A stretch of DNA of 64,000 nucleotides from Pinus tabuliformis (Eukaryota > Streptophyta > Pinopsida > Pinales > Pinaceae). Below the pieces are notes generated by a model. It did no database searches. It had not been told where the DNA came from and saw only the letters and a list, made by a program, of their open reading frames with translations. Positions 44,858 through 55,825 of the stretch are shown in pieces. Positions within the stretch are counted from its first letter, which is position 1. Each line of letters opens with the position of its first letter. Made by a program: the position numbers and the translations under genes. Location of the stretch: NCBI GenBank assembly GCA_031772625.1, contig CM062808.1, forward strand, positions 140,532,605 through 140,596,604. The letters run 5' to 3'.

Positions 44858-46292
44858 TGTTAGCTACCTATACCAATAGGTTTCATATTTCATGATTGGC
44901 AAAGAAAGGTCCAAATATGCTCTGCTTTGGTGATGCAAAGATCCCATATTTCCAAGAGAAAACAATGTGTGTACATAGCTTGAGGTTGACTAAATTTTGA
45001 TGGATGGTCCAACAGCCTAATCTGGACCATGCCATGTTTCAATTTTTGTTGTAGAATAGAGAAAGAAGTCTATCCAAACTGTTTAATCTTGGTAGACCAG
45101 TAGCTTAGGTAGAGAATTAAGGTTACCAACTGCTTAATCTGGGACCTTGGAAGCAATAAGGGTAAGTTCTAGATAAAAAATCAAAAGAAAAAGCCAAGAG
45201 AAAAGAAAAGGCAAATAAGGGTCTGCAAGTCTAAGTGCACCCTACAAGAAGAAACAAAAAATGTTAGGCAAGTACATGGGTAAGCAGATGGGGTTGCAGA
45301 AATATAATTCCTTTCAAATGGAGGGTTGGATAACCTGGTCACAAAGGCAAATCAATGGATTGAGAAGCTCTTCTTCTCCATCAGGTGGCAGCAAAGCAAA
45401 GGAGCATGTCTAACATTCCATTTTCCCCTTTCCCACTCATTTACTAACATCCCTTCATCAGTTGTGTTCATGAGAGAATTTGAGGTTTTGTGCTGGTTCT
45501 TATTCCCTTAAAAGCCACATTTCTTGTCTAAAAATTCTTTTCATTTTGATCTACTCCCTAAACTAAGTGATTTTCAAATAAACTTAGTGATGTCACTCCT
45601 CATTCACCTTTTTCATCCATATTAACCCCTAACTTCTATTATCTAAATCCCCTATGTCACCCTTTCCCTACTATTATAACAGTATGGTGTATAAATCCCA
45701 GCATTGTATAAATATCCTCCCTCTTTAGCACTATAGCTAAGTAAGTTAGTCTTGGGAACTTTAGTCCAACAGGGACTATGGTCAACCCTGTAATGGGATT
45801 GCTTCAACCTCTGGTTGGAGTGATAACCTCCTCCTAAGCCCTCACCTTCCTTCTGCTCAAAAATGCCATAGAAAACCCCCTTCCCCCTACTAAACCCACT
45901 CTTAACCTCTTTTTCCTAATAAAAAACCCTTGAAAAACCCAAAAATCCTGAAAAATCCACCAAAACTCTTTTATCCTAAAGTTCCGCGCATATAAATTAA
46001 AGTGGATATTTTAATATGGGCGGGACCCAACCTGGAAAGATGTGAGACCGTCGGCATTACCCGCTAACCGTCCGATCTCTGCCACCCAGATCTAACGATG
46101 GGCGGTCGATTTCGCTCCCCGACCTGCCTCCCTTTAACATCTGGGGAAGGGCGGTATTGGCCGCCGTACCCGAGACGCGTGGTAGGCGGTGGGGTTGTTC
46201 GGAGCCCCCCTCCCCGATACCACCTTTGCCCAAAGGTGGTGTGGGGAAACCGCTTACCACCATCCCCGTTACCACCTCCCCCTTACCTCATG

Positions 46293-46462
46293 CATACGTC
46301 ATCATGACGTAGCACCCTTCCCCGCCCCCGCGCTGTGTGGCCCTCCACGTAGCCCTACCACCCTATCCGCCCGTCACCGTGTTAGTCCACTCTGGCCGCT
46401 AGCTCAGTGCCCACGTCACCTCCGTACCCGGGCCCGCCATGACGTCATGCTGACGTCATCGG
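46293..46462 (+). promoter_or_regulatory. TGACGTCA cluster (3' LTR)
   Basis: TACGTCATCATGACGTAG, CCACGTCACC and ATGACGTCATGCTGACGTCA. This is the best preserved version of the cluster in this family. Confidence 0.6.
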
Positions 46463-47135
46463 CGGAAAGGCGCCAATTACTCTATTTTTCCGAATTTGTC
46501 GTTAAAAGTCGCGGTTTCGGCCGTTTTATGTCATTTTCGAGCGGAAAAAACATAGTCGTTGCCGCTGGTTCACTGCCAAATCGCCTCCGGACCTCCAAAT
46601 TCAAACTTGTGGCCGTGCCAACTCATCAAACAAGCTACATTCAGCCTTCACAGTTCGGCCCGCAGGCTTTCTAAGCGATTTTTACAGGTATTCACCATAA
46701 TTCCCCCATTTCGCCCATGCATATCATTTCTCTGCAAATTCACCATTGAAACACCTGTCAAGTTTCACAATTAATCACTGTCTGCTAGTTAAATAAGAGC
46801 TAAAGAAACCTACATTGCCACAGCCCTGTAATTCGACATTGAAACAGTCAAATTCGCGCACCAAAATTGCAAATTCATCCCCAAGGTGCCCAGCATTGTT
46901 CCCTTTTGCTGGGTGTAGACCAGTTGTAGCTTCTTACTAGAATAAACCTTACATACCCTCTGCAATTTACCCTTAGCAATTCACAACCCCTGTGAATTTA
47001 CCCAAAACTGCAGAAGCAAGCCTGTTCTTCCACTGTAAAAAACATTTCAGACTTTGTCTACAGTTGGCCTATCATTTAAGCTCTTAAGAGTTTTGCAAAC
47101 TGCTGCACTCATGTTATTCAAAGTCAGATCATACA

Positions 47136-50100
47136 ATGGCTGCCCCTGCACCCACAGCTCTCAGTGTTGCTCCATTAAATCCACCCAATAAAGACCTGCA
47201 GTCCTTGCCTCTTGCTGACAAGGACTACCTTATTGAAGACTGTGTGGGAAACAGGGACTTTCTGCAGACCTTCAGGCAGTTAAGAGAGGACTACCTGAAT
47301 GGTCATGACACATATGGGATATGGGAGTCAAACCTGCCATACTATTGTCTCCCATCTGTAAATGTCTTTCCTGAAATCATTCGCCTATGTGCTGAGAACT
47401 ATGATGTGCAGCACAAAGCTATTAGCACTCCATCTGGGAGGATCCTCTTCTACATTAATCTTGAATCCATCAACAAAATGCTACATTTTGATCAGACAGA
47501 GCTGCTAATCCCATTCTCCATGAACTATCTGCTGGACACTGGTGCCAAGATGACCAGTGAGGAGATTCAAAAGGTCACCAAGACATTCATGAGACCTGAG
47601 TGCCAGCCTGCAGGGCCACCTCCTTATTCAGATGTCTACTTCACTGAAGTAGGCAGATTACTCCTGGACATGATTGCTTATGTGCTGGGATACAGAACCA
47701 GAGAACATGTGGACGAGACAATGCTAGTATTACTAGCTGTTTACAGCCCAGGCCAACCCCCTGCCCGCAAATATAACTTTGCCAAGTTTATAGCTAACAA
47801 AATCCATGATCAATTGGGTGCAGTGGATAGACAGGGGGTCTTCAAGTACTCGGCCTATATCGATCACCTCTTTATGTACTATCAGTCTGAGGCTTTTCCA
47901 TGCTATATCAAAAGCTGGATTATAGAGGGGAAAGAAGATCTGTGATCTTCTGGACCTCTGTCTATCACAAAGTCACAAACTCACCCTATTCCTATTGTGA
48001 GTTTGTTGACCAATTTGTGTATCCAGTCTCTTGCCTATTGATGAGGTCCCCTCCTCCCAGAATATCAACTGAGATGCAGAAGGCTCTGCAGCTTTCCAAA
48101 AAATGTAAAATAGGTGATTGGTACCTATATGAGGATCATACAGTCATCAGAGTCTATGGCTGTGAGCTCTGTCCATACAGGCTCCCAAAATATGTGCCTA
48201 TGAGGTTGTTTGCCTTGGAGTATTACAGGCAGCTGATTCAATCCGACCTCACCCACTTCCACAGCGCCAAAAAGAAGGCCCACCTCAAGTTCAAACACCA
48301 GTTGGGCCCCTTCATCATGAATCAGAAAGAAGGGTGGGAAGATGCTGACCTCATCCTCAAGGACAAATATAAACTATCATATAGTTTTCGGTGGGTCCCT
48401 TATGACCCTGAGGGCTTCATTACTGCCAGAAGAAACAAATACAGGCTTCTAGGTTATAGGCATTGTCAATACCCACACATTGAAAGATATGCCAACCAGC
48501 AAGAATGGCAGCAGGGTACTCTAGTTGAAAAGCTAACTGAAGAAGAGATAATGCTAAAGAATATGAAGGAGCTTGAAAAAACCATTGATCTAGACTCTGT
48601 GCAGTAGGTACCTTTCAAGCGGCCTTATTCAACAGGAGAAGGGACCTCGGCCTCAAGGACTGCACCAGTCACACAAGCACCTTCCACAGCAGCACCAATT
48701 GCAGACAAAGGCAAAGGGATAATGGGTGCAGAGGAGGAAACAGTGAAAGAAAAGCCTGCCCCTGCAAATGAGCAGCATCAAGAGCCCCAACAAGGGCAGC
48801 AACCAGAACAGCAGCAAGAGCAGAATGCCCCTCAACAAACGGAGCTACCAGCAGCTCCAGTAATGCAAACTCCACCTCCACAGACTGAGCCACTGACTGC
48901 TCCAAGTTTGTAGACCCCAGCACATGAAGAAAGGGGTATGAAAAGAGATAGAGAAGAGTCCACTCCAATTAGTGGATCCTCCCAACAACCAGGAGCCAAA
49001 AGGCAAAGGCTAGACTCCCTAGAGGTAGAAGACATCACTAAAGAATTCCTTGAAAGCTCAAGGAAAAACAGGGAGGGCAGCCAGCACACAGGGACAAGCT
49101 CCTTTCAGCAGGAGCAAGGATTGCAACTTGGTTTGGAGGTGTCTTCCTCCTCCCAGCAGAGCAAGAAGCCTAAGAGCACTAAGGCTTCTTTCAAACAAAT
49201 AAAAGCTCAGAATGATCTGCTGAGGGCTGAGGTCTACAAGCAATTTATAGATGCAACACCAGCCCAGCAAGAAAGGATAATGTTTGTGTATGACATTAAA
49301 GAGGAAAAAATTATCCTCAGTCACTTTAAGCCTACAATACCGCAGCCTAAGTCAGCTGCAGATTTTGTGAAGACAAGGGTGGAGGTCATGGCCAAAGACA
49401 TCCATCCCATGGACCAAATCGAACTCCACAAGCAAGCTGGAGAAATGGTTTATGCCACCTTGGTGGAGAGGGCAACCATGGCCCATGAGCTAAAAGAGTC
49501 CCTGAAAAACACCAACACACAGTTGGATTTTGAGAGAATGTCCTCCTTGGCCAAAGACAATAGAATAAAGTCTCTTGAGGACATCATCATTGATCTAGGA
49601 CATGATCCTAGTGATCCAAAGGGTGTAAAGGCCCTTCTGAAGAAGAAAGAGGATGACCTGAACGCATTAAAGAAGAGGTTGAAGCTACTGCCCACAGAGC
49701 ACCCTCAAACTGCAGAGCTTCAAAAGCAAAAACAGGTTGATGACCAATTGGACCTCATAATGCAGCTAGACCAGAGGATCATGGATTTGGAGAAAGAGCT
49801 GGAAGGAGCATTACAAGATAAACAGGGAGAATCCACTTCCCAAGCTCCTCCAACTACTTCAACAACAACAACAACTTCAGGGGCAGCAGTGGCCCCCACA
49901 ACAGAAGCAGCAGGAACAACAGCAGCTCCAGATGCCAGCGCAAGTGTAGAAGAATTGACTAAGGCCATCAAGGAAATGGAGCTCCAGGCAAATGAAATAA
50001 AGAAGGCCAAGGAAAAATTGGCAGAACTGGATGCCAAATATGACAAGTCAAAGGTAACTGTAGCGGAGCAGGGCAGAGAAATAAAGGCCCTAAAAGACAA

Positions 50101-50821
50101 GATAAAGGCCTTAGAGAAGGAACTGAATCTAGAGACTGCCATGGCCGACATAAAGAGGATTCTATGGGCCAAAATTGGCCATTCCATCAGTCAACAATGG
50201 AGGTCAGTCAAAACAATACATGAACAGATGGACTTAATGGGCCAAGCACAAGCAGAAATCCACAAGGCCAAGACAACACTGGGAGACAAGCTAGAACAGG
50301 CCAACAGGATGATAGACTTCCTGAACAGGCAAGAAAAGGAGGAACTGGCAGCCATAGGCATTGCCAACAGAACCGAGGCTGTCCTCACTGCTAAGAAGGT
50401 ACTAACTCTCAGGAACTATGTACAAACTGTGGAGAGGAAGTGCTATGAGATACAAGCTGAGGTGGAGGAATATAAAGTCAAGATGGCAGTGCTGCAAGCA
50501 AAGGGACTGCCCAGCCTCCTAAGTGGTGCAGGAAGACTGATCTCTCGAGATCAATTTGCCAACAGAATGGCAACCACTATTGAAAATCAGATTATTGCAT
50601 CTGGCAGTACATCTGAGCAAACAGGGCCCCCCACAGGACAGAGCTTGTATGATAAACTTGAAGGCCTGTTCTTCATTGAAAATGAGGTAAATCATCTGTT
50701 TGAAACTCCTCCTAACTTTTATAGGTATACAGAGGCCGATGAGACCTTGATAAAAATTCGGAGACATCAAATGCCTAAGGAGGATTGGTGGCAAGCAATG
50801 CTTCAGATTCTGCCACGGTAG
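47136..50821 (+). pseudogene. LTR-encoded globular/coiled-coil protein, copy C (three lesions)
   Basis: About 1,229 codons from ATG 47136 to TAG 50819. It is broken only by a one-base shift near 47913, TAG at 48605 and TAG at 48911; the last 627 codons (48938-50821) are fully open. Motifs match copy A: FPEIIRLCAENYD, FAKFIANKIHDQL, FKYSAYIDHLFMYYQ, SPPPRISTEMQKALQLS, IGDWYLYEDHTVIRVYGCEL, KYVPMRLFALEYY. The basic patch is MKRDRE...GAKRQR. Coiled-coil segments include LEKELEGALQDK and REIKALKDKIKALEKELNLE; the end is PPNFYRYTEADETL. It is the least damaged reference for this family and has no recognised enzyme motif. Confidence 0.85.
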
Positions 50822-51144
50822 CCTCAGTTGTTCGGCCACTGCCAGCTCCAGGTCACTACAAAACAAACAGCATGACAAAGTCAGTAATAAAGGCAGCTGA
50901 AAGGGTGACTCAGCACAAGGACAATGACAGCTAGCCTAAAGGATAAGCAAATGCGCATATTTGGACAGCTTAGCCTCAGCCGACTTCGACACCCACCAAG
51001 TCATCAATTTCTGACTATTTTTGACAGCTAAAGCAATAAAAAGTTACTACAGCTTTTACTTTCTCAGCTACCAAGCTCCAGGAGTTGGCATAACATTTAT
51101 GAGCCATTAACTCCTCTTCTTGATATTTTCACATGTAAATTTTG

Positions 51145-51175
51145 TATAAATACTCCCCTTAGTAATGCATAAGGG
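51145..51175 (+). promoter_or_regulatory. Downstream LTR promoter with start-site stem-loop (3' LTR)
   Basis: TATAAATA, then CCCCTTA, loop and TAAGGGG; identical stem to 37223-37253, with one change in the loop (GTAATGCA instead of GTAACGCA). Confidence 0.55.
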
Positions 51176-51997
51176 GTTGGTGATTTTTTACTCTAAGGAG
51201 ATCTATTGTATACTTTCAGTTTATCTAATACAAAGGGCTGGACCAGCTCAGTGATTTCCTGAAGTATTTGATGTATGGATGATGCTAGATGTGCTGATGC
51301 GGAATTCCTGTGTTGTCTGATGAAATAACAAGTTTTCCTCAATCTCTGTCTCTTGTCTTCTTATGTTTATCAAACCATACTCATGTTGCACTAAGCTAGT
51401 AGTGAAGAAAAAGAATAGTACAGGATTTGTTTTATTACACCTTGTGCTCAATTTTTACTGCTGTGAATGTTTGTCTTCAGGATTAACGATGTACATGAAT
51501 TCTTAACTGCTCATGTGTCTATTAATTCTATATGTGTCAATGTTAACTAGAAATTCTTCATTGCTTCTAGATTGATATTCTTACCGTCTTTTCTTTAGCA
51601 GTTTTCTGTGAGATTCTTAATTGCCTTACATAAACTGGATACACCCCACTTAATAACTATTATGAACGTTTTTCCTCAGACACAAATCTGGCTCTGCAGC
51701 ATCACTAAGGTATCACACAGTATCAGACAAACTAAAGGACCACTGACCCCATGCCCAATGGACTAAGACATGCTAGTAAGTACCTATATATATTAACTGG
51801 AATCATCACCAAACACATTTCAAAACAAAACCTTGAACATCATAGCTAGCCTAAAATACTATCAAAACCGAGCTAAACTTTAAAGAGAGAGCCCTCTCTG
51901 ATTACAGCTTGGCTAGAAGCTGCAATCCAAAGACTGGTTAGTGGTTACCCCGGCCGTATTCCCTTGGGAGTCATAGGGAACAACCTGGGTGTTAACA

Positions 51998-52002
51998 CTC
52001 AC
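51998..52002. repeat. Target-site duplication CTCAC, right
   Basis: Pairs with 28425-28429. Confidence 0.9.
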
Positions 52003-53189
52003 TCTTCCTATTCTTTCAAGTCTTTTGGAATACATCTATGCACTTATGCAATGGATACAAAATCACAACATACTGAAATCAGTGAATTACAAAATCGCTA
52101 TTTTTATAAGAAATTGCTCTGAATTGGTAAGAGGATAGAGGGAAGGACACACTTACCCATTATCTTTTGTTGTCATTGTTCCACTAACTCTGCTCTGATT
52201 GGTTATCTTTATCATGTTGGTTCCTTTTAATCCTCTTTGATTATTATTCAGGAATAAGAGCAAAGGGTTTATATCTTCCTATTGAGATGTTAAGACTTCT
52301 TCCACCATTCCTACTCTTAAGGAGTGTTGAACCACCCTTTGTGTATAAATGGGAAAGTACTTTATGAAAAAGAAAGAAAAAAGAGCAAACAATGATGTCT
52401 TAATGACTTGTTTATATAAGTTGTCAAATGCAGGATAGGGGGTCTCATCAAGAGCCAGCCTACCATGATCATGAGGAAGAAAGTGAAGTGGCATTCCCAC
52501 TATGGCCACCACACCAGGGATATGGTCCAAAAGGTATATCAAATAAAGAACCCTTGGAACAAGAGGTCTCATCACGAGCCGGCCTGCCCACCTTTCGCTC
52601 CTTCCTCGTGAATGGCATTATGGCTAACTAGTCACCAAGCCAGCATAATGGCCTACATTTTGACATCACACAACATTTCCTAAGCATACACAAAGGATCA
52701 TGGTTCCATGGGTAAAATAAACAACTCTGCCAAGGTTGTGGACACCTATCAGTATCAAAGCACTGTTAATGGTATTCAAGTCACATTATTTACACCAATA
52801 GGTAGTTATCAACACCCTTCTGTTTCTTACACCTTAGTAATAAATCACATAAGCAGAATGTATATTATTTCCCTAACCATACAATGCATGTAAACCTATT
52901 ATCACCAATCATGACAGAACAATTGACAATGACGGCATGAGACTCTGTATGCATGGCAGATGTCCTATCCTCCTAGCCTCGCATCATATCACAACAGTCT
53001 CTTACGTATTAAGTGATCCGACTTTACACCTCGATTTCAGTAATCTGCTACTTTTGTAAACATGGCATATTGTCATACATTGTTCCTTTATGACTCTGCT
53101 TCAGAACAGAACAGCACGTCGCTCCTTTATTTGATGGCCGGTAAAACCTATCACATAGCAGGGGGGTAGTTCAGGCTACAGTGAACAGT
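52003..53189 (+). mobile_element. 3' LTR of hairpin-array element, third segment, and unresolved downstream sequence
   Basis: 52290-52600 matches 18620-18890 in the 5' LTR copy. Sequence to about 53150 is non-coding. An LTR end could lie near 53150 (CCTATCACA), but no primer site or target repeat confirms it. Confidence 0.55.
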
Positions 53190-54164
53190 CTGCTATTCCT
53201 TCTAAGGAAATTGAGGAAATTAAGAAATTACGGAAAGAACAGCAAAGACTACTGAATGTAATAGTTCAGCTTCGACAGTAGATCAGGATTTTGAAAGCAA
53301 GGAAAAGGGTAAAAAGGACTTCGGGAGGGAAACATGCAACCACTCCAGCAAAACCCCTCAAGACAAAGGATCGGAGGACCAGAGTCCATCCTGCTGTTCA
53401 AAACCCTGTCGAAAAGCGGGCTGCTATTCCAAATGTTGTTGAGGAGCAGTTTGCTGTTCAAAATCAAAAGGAACAATATTTGACTATTACCCATGTTGAA
53501 ATACAAACGAATGATATATTGACCTGCAATAAATAAATTCAGACAGAGGCACAACCCTCAGGAGAAATGCAGGCCATGAACACAAGACAACGCAATAGGA
53601 AAATTCAGGTAAATCTCCCAGTCTCCACCACCGTATTGGAAAGTGATCTGAGAACAGTAACCCTACGAGAGGGTTTGACACAAGCTCAGCAAGCAGCAGA
53701 AAAGCTCATAGAGAAAACGTCCCTCGAGAAAGATATGAAGAGCTACAACAATAGCTAAGGAACGTCAATCGATTCGAAAGCCAGGCCTTTGAAGGGTGGC
53801 GAAGGGAAGAAGAAAAAGTCGCGAAGGTAACTCGTAGGTTAGATATAGTTATCAAGCAAATGGATACCTTATGTTCTTTGTACAATGACGTCCTAGCATG
53901 TAGAGCCCCTGCTAAGAATTATGCCTTGTTTTTTATGAAACGATATTTGTAATTGAAAATAAAGGCTATTAAAGAAGGTGCTCCTATACAAATTAATACC
54001 ATCAATGATTTTATAAACTGTTGTAAGCACTACAGGGTAAAAGTTCAAAGATTACTGTGTGAGTTTTATTTACATAACCTTCTATTAGACCAGGAGACCG
54101 AGCTGAACCCCGGCCCTTTTGTTGGGGATATCCAATTACAGGCATTTATTTCATTTGGGGTTAA
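53190..54164 (+). pseudogene. Decayed gag-like frames with 2A-like motif
   Basis: Three pieces in succession. 53200-53536 is basic and Lys/Arg-rich (IEEIKKLRKEQQRLL, then MKARKRVKRTSGGK). 53567-53900 is helical and Gln/Glu-rich (LTQAQQAAEKL, then EEEKVAKVTRRLDIVIKQMD). 53953-54164 contains LLLDQETELNPGP. I do not recognise the family. Position after an LTR and the basic and coiled composition suggest a Gag or structural protein. It is broken by stops at 53279, 53534 and 53756, and by the LTR inserted at 54165. The NPGP motif resembles 2A ribosome-skipping peptides. Confidence 0.45.
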
Positions 54165-55206
54165 TGTTATAGGGAAAAGTGTCTATTTAGATCTGCTCTA
54201 TCCCACTAAGGTGTGACAGCTACCTTAGAAACAAACAGAGAAAAGCTACTTTTGTATCTCCTTTATGAATTATAGATAGAGAGGAATAGAAATAACCAAC
54301 CCGTGTCTTGCGCTAATCCTTTGATTCGATCCCTCTCTTCTTTGATAGTCTCCAGCTACCTGCTCACTAGCACGCCCAGCTTCACAAAGTACCTGAAAGA
54401 TCACAGAAGCATAGCACTATACAAAGACATGGATCTATATTCATAAACAACTTAGGATTAGATTTAAGTTAACCATACAAATGTAACAAGCATCAATGAT
54501 ACAAAAGCATGGAGGAGAACTCAAATAGCTTTTATTGATAAACAAGAAAAGATCTAGGAGGAGTTACAACTAGTGGTTCCGACCCAGCATCAACCTCCTA
54601 GCAAAGAAGCCCCTCTTCACCTCAAACAAAGCATAGATCACCCAACAATCTGATGTTTGTCTCTAGAAACCAACAACAATTCCTTACAATATGCAAAATT
54701 CCAGCCTCTGGATCTCTGGGATGATGGATCCATATATAGATATCTGTAAGGAGGATGAGTCAGCTTGTGATTTGATTAGTGTATTCTCTCTGTTAGTTCT
54801 TGCTTCCACTTGGAGACTGAGGGCCTCTTACTCATCCTTGGTCGAATTCAGTGAGGCAAGTGTCACAGGAGAAGATTCTGGAAGCTTCCATTGCCTCTCG
54901 ACCTTGCGGAATGACACTGCCATTTGTCATTTCTCACCCATCGCACCCCACAGAAGGGATTTTTGAAATGCAACGCACCCTCACAGTGCATTTGGGTGAG
55001 ATGCAACGCACCTGGCCAGTGGAGCAGCTGCAATGATCCTGTTTTGACCAATTTTGAGTAGTTTTTCATGGAGAACTTCTGGAAGAAGCTGTAATCTGTT
55101 GACCTTATTCCTTTAGGGGTTAGAACAACACTTTTAGGGACTTAGGAGCCCTTGGTTTATGGACATTTCATGCTTGGAGTTGTAGGGCACAAAAATGTCT
55201 ATAACA
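54165..55206 (-). mobile_element. LTR of inverted, older copy of the nested-element family
   Basis: On the minus strand it starts TGTTATAGACATTTTTGTGCC and ends CACTTTTCCCTATAACA (1,042 bp), matching 35157-36216 along its whole length with many substitutions. It includes the 3' part (GTGAAGCTGGGC...TAGTGGGATAG) that is missing from the 5' LTR at 33717. It interrupts the gag-like frame before it. Confidence 0.88.
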
Positions 55207-55825
55207 GTTGCCCCCTAAAGTATGAGGCCGTTAACCTTTTGGTGTCAGGTGAAATGCTTTATTATGAGGATCCAAAGTTCTTTCAATGCTGGGAGGAGAC
55301 CTGTAATAAGATACAATACAATACATTATCTTCATAATATTTTTGATGATCTAGCTGAGGCGGGCATTCCCATGCTCAGCTTTATAAATTCATTTTCATG
55401 TACATAGGACAGACAACCGTCTGAGTGTAGACTGATGATTCTGATAGAGCCATCATCCTTTTGGTAGGATGATTATCTGTGCTGCAACGCTGTACATTTA
55501 ATGTCTTTATTTCCCTGAATATATATCACAACCCGGATGGATGAAACTAGATCCGGGGTCTTCAATCTCGTCTGATCTTCACTCGAAGTACAAGTCGATC
55601 CATGTGAGAAATGTTCTGAAGTTGAACATGGAAAGACATCGCTTGATTACCAGTCAATGATGTAAACTGTTAACAAGCGTGAGAGGAATCACCGATAACG
55701 ATAATGAACCTCAAGGTACTGCAGTACAATTCACGTGGTGTGAATAAAGGACTTGGCGTCGAACACCACGCAAAATCTTTCGGTCGAAGGCCATTGATGT
55801 AAACCTGTCGCCGGAAGTGAGAAAC
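55207..55825 (-). mobile_element. Internal region of inverted nested-family copy
   Basis: The polypurine-like run GGGGGCAAC borders the LTR. The region aligns with 34549-35156 up to CCGGAAGTGAGAAA near 55811 and includes the conserved stem-loop at 55353-55381. The element continues rightward past 55825, but I cannot find its other LTR. Confidence 0.8.

Larger units (their letters stand above)
28430..51997 (+). mobile_element. Complete giant-LTR Ty3/gypsy retrotransposon (Tat/Ogre-like)
   Basis: 5' LTR 28430-38075, primer site 38080-38098, gag-pol to 44598, 3' LTR 44858-51997, bounded by CTCAC repeats. Total length is 23,568 bp, or about 21.06 kb without the nested 2.5-kb element. The LTRs are 7,141 bp (nested insertion removed) and 7,140 bp. 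In the first ~420 bp of the LTR protein frame I count eight differences between the two LTRs (about 2%), so the insertion is fairly recent. The extra RNase H, the primer site and the absence of a chromodomain point to the Tat/Ogre branch of Ty3/gypsy. Confidence 0.95.
44858..51997 (+). repeat. 3' LTR (7,140 bp)
   Basis: Same ends as the 5' LTR and no nested insertion. It has TATA pairs at 45690-45714, a TGACGTCA cluster at 46293-46462, protein frame copy C (47136-50821) and the downstream TATA at 51145-51152. Confidence 0.95.
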
